A DNA stretch of 5,937 nucleotides, from positions 1 to 5,937 of the forward strand of contig JAFXRA010000278.1 of NCBI GenBank assembly GCA_017526725.1. Reading direction: 5' to 3'. The position numbers were made by a program, and so were the translations under genes. Position 1 is the stretch's first letter. Each line of letters opens with the position of its first letter. The notes under the pieces are model-generated. The model was not told where the DNA came from, searched no databases, and was given only the letters and a program-made list of their open reading frames with translations. This DNA is from Candidatus Rifleibacteriota bacterium. GTDB taxonomy: Bacteria; Riflebacteria; Ozemobacteria; Ozemobacterales; Ozemobacteraceae. Below, piece after piece: positions 1-5,811 of the stretch.

Positions 1-460
1 AAAAGCCCAAATAATAATTATAATTGGCTAATTTTTTATTTCTTTTACACCATAGATTCAGCTCAGAATTTACAAAAGCTATAAAAGAGCCTAACAAATA
101 AAAAAGCAAACTGCCTAAAGTAGTTGAAAACAAAAAAGTTCTCAAATAACTGATATCTGATTTATCTGTAACAATACGTATAGAAATATATAATATAAGC
201 AATAATAAAAAGAATAATGACCTATGGATAAAAATACAGTCTTTATTTTTCCTAATCAATATAAATAGAGATTTTAAGTCAAAAGCACCAAAAACAAAAA
301 CCAAAATAGAAAGAGAAACCCCGCCAACTTTATCTAAATATAGAGTATTATTTGCGAAATAAAAACCTAATAAAATAAGTAAGAGCCAATAAAAAAAAAT
401 ATTTAAAATGATTTTTAATTTGTTATTAAAATATACTTTTCCATATAGTTGATTAGCCAT
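1..460 (-). CDS. Multi-pass membrane protein, 3'-truncated by the window; candidate O-antigen/capsule polymerase (Wzy-like) or similar
   Basis: Reading leftward from the ATG at 460, the frame stays open for 153 codons to the window edge, so the C-terminus is missing. The protein begins MANQLYGKVYF and is dominated by Leu, Ile and Phe. I see about four hydrophobic segments, near residues 18-36, 48-68, 80-97 and 107-131, separated by short basic or polar loops such as IRKNKD and CKRNKK. There is no cleavable signal peptide. The start lies five bases after the wbpB-like stop, and no other ATG, GTG or TTG occurs before the preceding in-frame stop, so translation is probably coupled; no strong ribosome binding site is seen. 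GC is roughly a quarter by eye, well below the other genes, as is usual for Wzy and Wzx genes. The location and topology favour a Wzy polymerase, but a flippase, acyltransferase or other membrane enzyme cannot be excluded. The gene is well supported; the function is inference. Confidence 0.75.
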   Translation of the reverse strand, partial: MANQLYGKVYFNNKLKIILNIFFYWLLLILLGFYFANNTLYLDKVGGVSLSILVFVFGAFDLKSLFILIRKNKDCIFIHRSLFFLLLLILYISIRIVTDKSDISYLRTFLFSTTLGSLLFYLLGSFIAFVNSELNLWCKRNKKLANYNYYLGF

Positions 461-465
461 ATTTT

Positions 466-1530
466 CTAGAACATTCCAGTAAAATCAGTAGTAACACATT
501 CATTTAGAGGTAGTTTAACAGGCTGACCAGTAAAAGATGACTTATATATAGCTAAAACTACTTCAACGGCATTCCGGCCAGATACAGCATCGATGAGAGG
601 TTTCCTCTTATTCTTTATAGAATCGACAACATCTGTATAAAGGCTGGTGTGACCGTTACCATAAATATTTTTGGTAGGTTCTTCCAAACCTTTATTATGT
701 TCGTCAGATTTACCTTCATCTGCAAAATTCCAGATTTCTATGTTATTGGCCGAAGTTCCCCCTACTTTAACAGTGCCTTTTTCTCCAAAAATACAGATAC
801 TTTCTTCCAGATTCTTGGGATAAACATTAGTGGTACCTTCTATTGTTGCAACAACACCGTTTTTAAAGGTTAATATAGCCATTCCAAGGTCTTCACATTC
901 TATATAATCATGAAACTGCCGTTTCGTAACCCCATAAACGCTTTCAACTTCGTCTCCCAGCAACCAAATCAATAGATCTATGGCATGAATACACTGATTC
1001 ATAAGACAACCGCCGTCATTGGCCCAGGTACCTCGCCAATCAGCCTGTTCATAATAACTCTTATTACGATTCCAACGAACTGTAACAGCAGCATGAGATA
1101 ACTTTCCAAAACGTCCAGATTCAACAGCATTATGAAGCTTTTGAATAGCTTGATTAAAACGATTTTGATGGGAAACAGCAACAGTCAGATTCTTAGCTTT
1201 GCTGCGTCTAATAATTTCATCAGCGTCTTTTATGCTTACAGATATGGGTTTTTCTATAATAATATTTTTACCGCAATCAATACAATATAAAGCTATTTCA
1301 GCATGATTGCCGCTATTGGTTGAAATTGCCACTAGTTCAATTTCAGGATGTTCCAACAACATTTGCTTATAATCCGTATATTTACAAATGTTCAGATTAT
1401 ATTTAGTTAACAATGAATCTATGCAGTCGGAATTAATATCGCAGACAGCGACTATTTCCAACTTATTATTCAAAGCTGCTTTTAAATGGTTTCCTGCTAC
1501 TCTGCCGCAGCCGATTATTGCATATTTCAT
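466..1530 (-). CDS. wbpB: Gfo/Idh/MocA-family oxidoreductase, probable UDP-GlcNAcA 3-dehydrogenase (WbpB/WlbA-like)
   Basis: This cytoplasmic NAD-dependent enzyme probably oxidises C3 of UDP-N-acetylglucosaminuronic acid to the 3-keto sugar, which an aminotransferase then aminates. The 354-residue protein opens with a Rossmann fold carrying GCGRVAGNH at 7-15. The family Lys motif EKP is at 93-95, and QNRFNQAIQKL (122-132) bridges to the substrate domain. RWNRNKSYY (152-160) followed by WRGTW (165-169) and NQCIHAID (178-185, with the likely catalytic His182) resemble the WlbA/WbpB subgroup more than generic inositol dehydrogenases. The length is close to what I recall for Bordetella WlbA (about 350) and longer than Pseudomonas WbpB (about 316). 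The ATG at 1530 is preceded by TGGGTAA, a weak ribosome binding site. The neighbour upstream supplies its expected substrate, which strengthens the call. Another sugar-nucleotide 3-dehydrogenase of the same family is the main alternative. Confidence 0.82.
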   Translation of the reverse strand: MKYAIIGCGRVAGNHLKAALNNKLEIVAVCDINSDCIDSLLTKYNLNICKYTDYKQMLLEHPEIELVAISTNSGNHAEIALYCIDCGKNIIIEKPISVSIKDADEIIRRSKAKNLTVAVSHQNRFNQAIQKLHNAVESGRFGKLSHAAVTVRWNRNKSYYEQADWRGTWANDGGCLMNQCIHAIDLLIWLLGDEVESVYGVTKRQFHDYIECEDLGMAILTFKNGVVATIEGTTNVYPKNLEESICIFGEKGTVKVGGTSANNIEIWNFADEGKSDEHNKGLEEPTKNIYGNGHTSLYTDVVDSIKNKRKPLIDAVSGRNAVEVVLAIYKSSFTGQPVKLPLNECVTTDFTGMF

Positions 1531-1553
1531 AAGTTACCCAATTTATTTAATAT

Positions 1554-1590
1554 CCTAGAATAAACATTATACATCAACAACCTAGAATAA
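1554..1590. repeat. Short direct repeat in the wbpA-wbpB gap
   Basis: The ten bases CCTAGAATAA occur at 1554-1563 and again at 1581-1590, immediately before the complement of the wbpA-like stop codon. They fill much of the 60-base gap between the two operon genes. No terminator-like stem with a T run is seen there, so the two genes are probably co-transcribed. The repeat is AT-rich and may be a small chance or slippage duplication. Confidence 0.4.
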
Positions 1591-2898
1591 TTACAGAACT
1601 TCTATATTATCTCTATTTTTAATATTTTTCATAACATTCTTAGTATCAAACACTGCTTTTGCGTGACGCTGAACAAGGTTATAATCAACATTAGAATGAG
1701 CTGTCGCTATGATAACTATATCATTAGCCTCTATTTCATCAGGAGTAAGTTCTTGAAGCCCTGTCATAGAAAGATTCTTGTCTGTAAAACTTTTTACATT
1801 AGGGTCATAAAAAGCGACTTCAGCCCCGACTTTGATTAATTCTCTAATAAGTTTTATAGAAGGGCTTTCTCGGCAATCATCGATATCCTGTTTGTAGGCA
1901 ACGCCTAGAACAAGCACCTTGGAGCCATTCATAGCCTTTTTAAACTTATTCAGAATGCGCCCCACCCTATCGACGCAATATTCTGGCATTTTGTCGTTTA
2001 TCATCATCGAAGCTTCAATCATCGATGTATGGAAACCGTATTCACGAGCCTTCCATGATAAATAATAAGGGTCTAAGGGAATACAGTGGCCGCCAAGTCC
2101 TGGTCCTGGATAAAAAGCCTGAAAGCCGTAAGGCTTAGTTTTGGCAGCGTCGATAACTTCCCAAATAGAAATATTCATCTTGTCGCAAAGCATCGCTAGT
2201 TCATTAACAAGACCTATATTGATATTTCTGTATATATTTTCTAATATCTTTTCCATTTCAGCAACTGCTGCAGAAGAAACTTTATGAACCGGGGCATCTA
2301 AGACCATTTCATACAATGCGGCTGCTATATCGGTGCTTTCTGAGGTACAGCCTCCCACAATTTTTGGAGTATTTTTTATTTTATAAGCAGAATTGCCCGG
2401 GTCTACACGTTCTGGGGAAAAAGCCAGATAAAAGTCTCTGCCGCAAACCAGGCCGGACTTTTCCAATATTGGTTTTACAAGTTCTTCGGTTGTACCTGGA
2501 TAAGTAGTCGATTCAAGAATTACCAGCATATTTTTATGCATATATGGTACAAGGTTTTCCGCAGACTTTTTAACATAGCTGATATCAGGCTGCTGATATT
2601 CATCAAGAGGTGTAGGAACACAGATACAGATAGAATCACATAATTCAGCTTCGCTATAATTTGAAGTTGCCTTAAGCATTCCGCTTTTTACTATTTTTAC
2701 GAGTTCTTCATCAGCAACATCACCAATATAGCTGCGGCCTTGATTCAATAAATCCACCTTTTTCTGCAGAATATCAATACCAATTGTTTTGAAACCAGCT
2801 TTGGCATTTTCAACAGCTAAAGGCAAACCAATATAACCAAGACCTATAACTCCTAATAAAGCTGTTTTAGCCTTTATTTTTTCTATTAAAGTCTGCAT
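1591..2898 (-). CDS. wbpA: UDP-N-acetylglucosamine 6-dehydrogenase, WbpA-type nucleotide-sugar dehydrogenase
   Basis: The enzyme makes a four-electron oxidation of UDP-GlcNAc to UDP-GlcNAcA with NAD in the cytoplasm, feeding uronic-acid sugars for O-antigen or capsule. At 435 residues it is full length for the WbpA/WecC/UDP-glucose dehydrogenase superfamily. The NAD-binding motif GLGYIGLPLA is at 19-28 and CVPTPL at 93-98. ESTTYPGTTEEL (129-140) and FSPERVDPGN (160-169) follow. EMEKILEN (214-221) holds the conserved Lys and Asn, and PGPGLGGHCIPLDPYYL (264-280) holds the catalytic Cys272. GVAYKQDIDDCRESP (332-346) is the C-terminal substrate-binding signature. The ATG at 2898 has a clear GGAG six bases upstream. 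It is the first gene of the minus-strand operon, with the WbpB-like gene 60 bases downstream. A ManNAc (WecC) or glucose dehydrogenase is possible, but the ESTTYPGTT and FSPERVDPGN wording and the WbpB neighbour favour WbpA. Confidence 0.9.
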   Translation of the reverse strand: MQTLIEKIKAKTALLGVIGLGYIGLPLAVENAKAGFKTIGIDILQKKVDLLNQGRSYIGDVADEELVKIVKSGMLKATSNYSEAELCDSICICVPTPLDEYQQPDISYVKKSAENLVPYMHKNMLVILESTTYPGTTEELVKPILEKSGLVCGRDFYLAFSPERVDPGNSAYKIKNTPKIVGGCTSESTDIAAALYEMVLDAPVHKVSSAAVAEMEKILENIYRNINIGLVNELAMLCDKMNISIWEVIDAAKTKPYGFQAFYPGPGLGGHCIPLDPYYLSWKAREYGFHTSMIEASMMINDKMPEYCVDRVGRILNKFKKAMNGSKVLVLGVAYKQDIDDCRESPSIKLIRELIKVGAEVAFYDPNVKSFTDKNLSMTGLQELTPDEIEANDIVIIATAHSNVDYNLVQRHAKAVFDTKNVMKNIKNRDNIEVL

Positions 2899-2927
2899 TT
2901 TTTTCTCCGTGAACTTCGGTTTTGTAT

Positions 2928-2955
2928 TTTATAACAAACCCTCTTTTTATTGCAA
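2928..2955 (-). promoter_or_regulatory. Sigma-70-type promoter for the wbpA-wbpB operon
   Basis: On the minus strand a -35-like TTGCAA (2955-2950) lies 16 bases before a -10-like TATAAA (2933-2928). An A-rich overlap (TATAAAAT) would allow slightly different registers. Transcription would start near 2921, giving a leader of about 20 bases that includes the GGAG ribosome binding site at 2908-2905. This is pattern recognition only; a second, more distal promoter is possible. Confidence 0.55.
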
Positions 2956-2965
2956 TATCTGTTTT

Positions 2966-3000
2966 GGGAGATGGGAGATATTAGGAGATATAAGCTTATA
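2966..3000. repeat. GGGAGAT repeats followed by a 12-bp perfect palindrome
   Basis: GGGAGAT stands twice in tandem (2966-2972, 2973-2979), with a variant AGGAGAT at 2983-2989. It runs directly into the self-complementary TATAAGCTTATA (2989-3000). It sits between the two divergent promoters, about ten bases upstream of the wbpA -35, so an operator role for the palindrome is possible. The purine repeat resembles tracts near 4443 and 5643, which argues that it is part of a wider repeat family rather than a specific operator. Confidence 0.55.
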
Positions 3001-3112
3001 GCTTATTGCTTTTTTTATATAACTCATTTAAATCATAACAATCAATAATTGATACTTTCAAATATTCGAGAAAACCAACAAAATAAACAGCGTAATGAGT
3101 TTTATTTTTCCC

Positions 3113-3141
3113 TTGCTAATAATATCAACAAAATTTATAAT
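3113..3141 (+). promoter_or_regulatory. Sigma-70-type promoter for the glycosyltransferase gene
   Basis: A -35-like TTGCTA (3113-3118) is followed, after exactly 17 bases, by a consensus -10 TATAAT (3136-3141). Transcription would begin near 3148, leaving a leader of about 15 bases that contains the ribosome binding site AAAGGA (3152-3157), five bases before the ATG at 3163. The spacing and perfect -10 make this the best promoter in the window. Confidence 0.68.
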
Positions 3142-3162
3142 CCTTTTGATTAAAGGAAAAAC

Positions 3163-4410
3163 ATGAACATTCTTCTTATAAACCATTATGCAGGCTCTAA
3201 ATACCATGGAATGGCATACAGGCCGTATTATTTTGCCAAAGAATGGGTTAAAGCCGGTCACGATGTTACAATTATAGCAGCAGATAAAACTCACCTCAGA
3301 CACAAAAATGTCTTGATTCCTGAAGATAAAGACTATTACTTCGAAAATATAGATGGAATAAGATATTTGTGGCTGCGTACAATCACTTATAAAGATAACA
3401 GCCTTAACAGAGCATTTAATATTGCTTCATTCATCTTTCAATTATATAGATTTTCAAGTTTTATCAGCAAAACCCTGAAACCAAACATAGTCATCACTTC
3501 ATCAACTTACCCTGCAGATGTTTTTCCTGCTTATCGTATAGTCAGACAGTCAAAAGCAAAATATATTTTTGAAATTCGTGATTTATGGCCGCTGTCACCA
3601 ATAATATTAGGTAATTATTCAAAGTATCATCCTTTTATTCAAGCAATGCAGTATTCTGAAGACTATTGTTATAAGCACTGCGATGCTGTTGTCAGCGTAT
3701 TGCCAAAGGTTTCTGAGTATACCCTAAAACATGGTCTCCCTCAAGAAAAGCTTCATATTATTGAAAATGGTTTAAGCCTTGAAGAATGGGAAAACCACAG
3801 TAATATTCCAGATAGCCTGAATTCTCTGATTGATAGCGAAAAAGCAAAAGGGCACTTTTTATTGGGATATACCGGGAATCACAGTTCTGCCAATTCTTTG
3901 CATACAATAATTGAAGCAGCAGAAAAGCTGAAAGACACCAAAGCATCATTTATTTTAGTGGGAAACGGCCGCGATAAAAGCAAACTAATGAGTTTGGCAA
4001 ACAAAAAACATTTAAATAATGTCTTTTTTTATGACTCTATTCCCAAAGAATCTATACCAGACCTGCTGTCTAAGTTTGATTGTCTTTTAATCACCTGGAA
4101 AAACCTTTGGGAATTATATAAATTTGGAATAAGCCCCAACAAACTAATGGACTACATGATGGCTGGAAAACCAATCATACATGCAGTTAATGCAGGGAAC
4201 GACCCAGTTGAAGATTCTGGCTGCGGAATAACGGTTCCTGCGGAAGACCCCCCTGCCTTGGCAGATGCAATTATTAAGCTTATGAATACAACAGAAGAAG
4301 AACGTTATTTAATGGGGCAAAAGGGAAGAGAATACGTCATAAAGAATCACGATTACAGATTCTTAGCCCAGAAGTATCTGGAAGTCATGGAAAGACTATT
4401 GGTTTTGTAG
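3163..4410 (+). CDS. GT4-family glycosyltransferase, WbuB-like (GT-B fold)
   Basis: The protein probably transfers a sugar from a nucleotide donor to a lipid-linked O-antigen or capsule repeat unit at the inner face of the cytoplasmic membrane. It has 415 residues and the two-lobe GT-B layout. The N-terminal acceptor lobe begins MNILLINHYAG with HGMAYRPYYFAKEW (15-28) and contains the WbuB-group signature EIRDLWPLSPI (137-147). A linker holds ENGLSLEEW (201-209). The C-terminal donor lobe contains LGYTGNH (234-240), LVGNGRDK (265-272) and GISPNKLMDYMMAGKPI (322-338), then GCGITVPAEDP (353-363). Asp330 stands where the second Glu of the classic EX7E motif lies; many relatives with SPNKL-DYM share this. 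No signal peptide or obvious membrane helix is seen. The ribosome binding site AAAGGA supports the chosen ATG. It is the only plus-strand gene in the window and has its own promoter and terminator. Donor and acceptor cannot be read from sequence. Confidence 0.88.
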   Translation: MNILLINHYAGSKYHGMAYRPYYFAKEWVKAGHDVTIIAADKTHLRHKNVLIPEDKDYYFENIDGIRYLWLRTITYKDNSLNRAFNIASFIFQLYRFSSFISKTLKPNIVITSSTYPADVFPAYRIVRQSKAKYIFEIRDLWPLSPIILGNYSKYHPFIQAMQYSEDYCYKHCDAVVSVLPKVSEYTLKHGLPQEKLHIIENGLSLEEWENHSNIPDSLNSLIDSEKAKGHFLLGYTGNHSSANSLHTIIEAAEKLKDTKASFILVGNGRDKSKLMSLANKKHLNNVFFYDSIPKESIPDLLSKFDCLLITWKNLWELYKFGISPNKLMDYMMAGKPIIHAVNAGNDPVEDSGCGITVPAEDPPALADAIIKLMNTTEEERYLMGQKGREYVIKNHDYRFLAQKYLEVMERLLVL

Positions 4411-4424
4411 TAATTGGTAGTTAT

Positions 4425-4442
4425 GAGGCTAAGGCCTCTTTT
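4425..4442 (+). terminator. Short rho-independent terminator after the glycosyltransferase
   Basis: Fourteen bases after the stop codon, GAGGC (4425-4429) pairs with GCCTC (4434-4438) across a TAAG loop and is followed by TTTT. The stem is only five pairs but mostly GC, so termination may be partial. The same 14-base palindrome with one base changed recurs at 5790-5803, where no T run follows, so the hairpin may be a repeat that has been recruited as a terminator. Confidence 0.5.
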
Positions 4443-4470
4443 AGAGATAAGAGATTAGAGATAAGAGATT
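4443..4470 (+). repeat. Two perfect tandem copies of a 14-bp purine-rich unit
   Basis: AGAGATAAGAGATT occurs at 4443-4456 and again, without change, at 4457-4470, followed by AGGG. It directly adjoins the T run of the terminator-like hairpin. Each unit is itself a degenerate pair of GAGAT words. It resembles the GA-rich tracts at 2966 and 5643 and lies on the same strand in the same orientation. Confidence 0.8.
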
Positions 4471-4550
4471 AGGGAATTGTTTTAGTAAATGCAAGATTTT
4501 ACTATTATTAAATTTCTACAGAAAAATTATCTTTTTAGCCTAACTTTCTG

Positions 4551-4590
4551 GATTGCCACGCAGTCTAAAGACTGCTCGCAATGTCGTGGC
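4551..4590. repeat. Interspersed hairpin repeat with two alternative outer stems
   Basis: The core is a perfect seven-pair stem, GCAGTCT (4560-4566) and AGACTGC (4569-4575), around AA. ATTGC (4552-4556) can pair with GCAAT (4578-4582) to extend it. Alternatively GCCACG (4555-4560) can pair with CGTGGC (4585-4590). The two outer stems share bases, so they exclude each other. It lies in the convergent gap between the glycosyltransferase and cysQ-like genes. No T run follows on either strand, which argues against a simple terminator. It looks like an interspersed palindromic element of unknown function. Confidence 0.7.
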
Positions 4591-4655
4591 GCAGACTTAT
4601 GTTTGCAACAATAAAAACAACAAAAACCAACTACAATAACTACGCCAGCAGAGGC

Positions 4656-5495
4656 TCATTCTTCGTAGACCTTGCGAGTCATGGGAAGAACCTTGTCGTA
4701 GAGAGATTTTGAGGCAATAGCCATTACTCCATGTTTATGCCTGTAGTTAGTCGGGTCATAGCAGAAATCAACACCAGTAATGTCGCTCATCAAGCCGCCA
4801 GCTTCCGTAAATAAAATTTCAGGAGCTGCAACATCCCAGGCTTTAGTTTTGTTAGAATTATTAATATAGTAATCAGCCTGATTTTTAGCTATAGCCATCA
4901 ACTTCAAACCTACTCCGCCATGTGTGACAAGAGCAGCGCCATGAAGAGCAGCATGAACAGTCTGACCGATTCCACATGGATGAGAACGGCTGACTGCAAG
5001 TCTTAAATTATTAAAATCAGGTTCTTTTACTTCAAGCTTTTTCCAGCCGTTTTCTTCAGAATGCCACCAGCAACCTTCGCCTTTTGCAGCAATATAAAGA
5101 TTTTTGCCAATAGGCTGATAAACAAGACCAAATTCTAGCTTTTCATCAACGGCTAACCCGATTTGAGTGGCAAATTCGCCGTTTCTTGCAATAAATTCCA
5201 TTGTACCGTCTATGGGATCAATGAACCAAGTCTTGTTATTAGCATTTTCAGGAGTGTAAAGCCCGTGTTCTTCACTCAAAATACGGTCATTCGGGTATTC
5301 CTTCTTCAAAGCCGAGACAATATAATTATCAGACTCTTTATCTGCAATTGTTACAGGTTCGTCACCAGGCTTATATTCAGTGGCAAAATCTGTTGCATAG
5401 ACTTTCTCGATTATTTCAGCAGCCCCCAAAGCTGTTTCAATCACGTATTTAGCAGCATAATGCTTTAATGGGCAACTTTCAATAATCTTATTCAT
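4656..5495 (-). CDS. cysQ: Inositol-monophosphatase superfamily phosphatase, probable 3'(2'),5'-bisphosphate nucleotidase CysQ
   Basis: The likely reaction is Mg2+-dependent removal of the 3'-phosphate of PAP, giving AMP, which relieves the toxic by-product of sulfate activation and sulfotransfer. The 279-residue protein has GDEPVTIADKESDNYI (44-59) near the N-terminus. The metal ligands of SEEHG (74-78) and DPIDGT (93-98) follow, then FATQIGLA (108-115). VGLKLMAIAKNQADYYIN (195-212) precedes AWDVAAPEILFTEAGG (219-234) with the third metal-site Asp221. These are in the family order and none is missing. The ATG at 5495 has GGAAGG/AGGA eight bases upstream; an ATG six bases further upstream is out of frame and meets a stop at once. 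No strong promoter or terminator is evident. It is transcribed toward the glycosyltransferase and may be independent of the sugar operon. An inositol-1-phosphatase or another sugar phosphatase of the superfamily is the main alternative. Confidence 0.82.
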   Translation of the reverse strand: MNKIIESCPLKHYAAKYVIETALGAAEIIEKVYATDFATEYKPGDEPVTIADKESDNYIVSALKKEYPNDRILSEEHGLYTPENANNKTWFIDPIDGTMEFIARNGEFATQIGLAVDEKLEFGLVYQPIGKNLYIAAKGEGCWWHSEENGWKKLEVKEPDFNNLRLAVSRSHPCGIGQTVHAALHGAALVTHGGVGLKLMAIAKNQADYYINNSNKTKAWDVAAPEILFTEAGGLMSDITGVDFCYDPTNYRHKHGVMAIASKSLYDKVLPMTRKVYEE

Positions 5496-5583
5496 CTCAT
5501 TTTTCCTTCCGAAGAATCTCTATCAAACTTATATTTTACAACTAAAATAAAACATTAGCTAGAAATTAGTTATAATTCTTCCA

Positions 5584-5604
5584 CTGATTGCTTTCAGCAA
5601 TCAG
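5584..5604. repeat. Perfect 9-pair hairpin CTGATTGCT/AGCAATCAG
   Basis: CTGATTGCT (5584-5592) and AGCAATCAG (5596-5604) are perfect complements with a three-base loop. On the plus strand a C-rich patch follows; on the minus strand the sequence after it is TGGAAGAATTATAACT, with no T run, so it is not a standard terminator. It shares the GATTGC/GCAATC stem word with the hairpins at 4551 and 5812. It lies about 90 bases upstream of the cysQ-like start. Confidence 0.75.
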
Positions 5605-5642
5605 CCCCCTCCGTCTGAAGTGCACCCCAAATTAGAGAGCAA

Positions 5643-5661
5643 AGATGAGAGATGAGAGAAG
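5643..5661 (+). repeat. Tandem AGATGAG repeat
   Basis: AGATGAG stands twice in tandem (5643-5649, 5650-5656), followed by the partial unit AGAAG. It abuts the left arm of the 73-base inverted repeat. It is the third purine-rich intergenic tract in the window on the plus strand. Confidence 0.65.
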
Positions 5662-5662
5662 C

Positions 5663-5735
5663 CTACCCATTTGTCATAATAAGTATAGCGTATGTGCTTT
5701 AGCCCTGAAAGCTATACGTTTATGACAATGGGTAG
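5663..5735. repeat. 73-base imperfect inverted repeat, MITE-like or structured-RNA candidate
   Basis: The left arm CTACCCATTTGTCATAA (5663-5679) pairs with TTATGACAATGGGTAG (5720-5735) over 16 base pairs with a single bulged T. After a small internal loop a second stem forms between GTATAGC (5683-5689) and GCTATAC (5711-5717). The apical part contains GCTTTAGCC, which could pair further. The whole folds as one long hairpin with sharp ends, as expected of a small non-autonomous mobile element or REP/BIME-like repeat. No clear target-site duplication is seen at its ends. A transcribed structured RNA is also possible. Confidence 0.75.
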
Positions 5736-5789
5736 ACTACAAAAGGGTATATAGATTGCCATGCCTGCAGCTCTTGTGAAATGTGAGAC

Positions 5790-5803
5790 GAGGCTAAAGC
5801 CTC
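5790..5803. repeat. 14-bp palindrome GAGGCTAAAGCCTC
   Basis: GAGGCT (5790-5795) pairs with AGCCTC (5798-5803) around AA. It differs by one base from the terminator-like palindrome at 4425-4438, but no T run follows here. Its centre CTAAAG is also the centre of the palindrome at 4561-4574, whose arms are different. Confidence 0.7.
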
Positions 5804-5811
5804 TGTGGTAC

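Larger units (their letters stand above)
2899..3162. other. Divergent intergenic regulatory region
   Basis: These 264 bases separate the minus-strand wbpA-like operon from the plus-strand glycosyltransferase. They hold the wbpA leader and promoter on the left, a purine-rich repeat and a perfect palindrome in the middle, and the glycosyltransferase promoter and ribosome binding site on the right. The stretch from about 3006 to 3112 is AT-rich, with no gene or clear structure that I can defend. Confidence 0.7.

Noticed and set aside
649..873. Plus-strand open frame of 74 codons opposite the wbpB-like gene
   Set aside because: It is a complementary-strand shadow of a conserved coding region, and the product is low in recognisable features.
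3058..3303. Minus-strand open frame of 81 codons over the start of the glycosyltransferase
   Set aside because: It overlaps the well-supported glycosyltransferase N-terminus and its promoter, and its product has no recognisable motif.
5163..5468. Plus-strand open frame of 101 codons opposite the cysQ-like gene
   Set aside because: It lies wholly inside the opposite strand of a gene with complete family motifs and shows no ribosome binding site or family likeness.
5527..5580. Possible promoter for the cysQ-like gene (TAAAAT or TATAAG as -10 on the minus strand)
   Set aside because: The matching -35 at 17 bases is TAGCTA or weaker. In such AT-rich DNA these words are expected by chance, so no specific promoter is claimed.
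5584..5735. CRISPR array
   Set aside because: The repeats differ in sequence and length, are palindromic or short tandem units, and there is no regular repeat-spacer pattern or cas gene.
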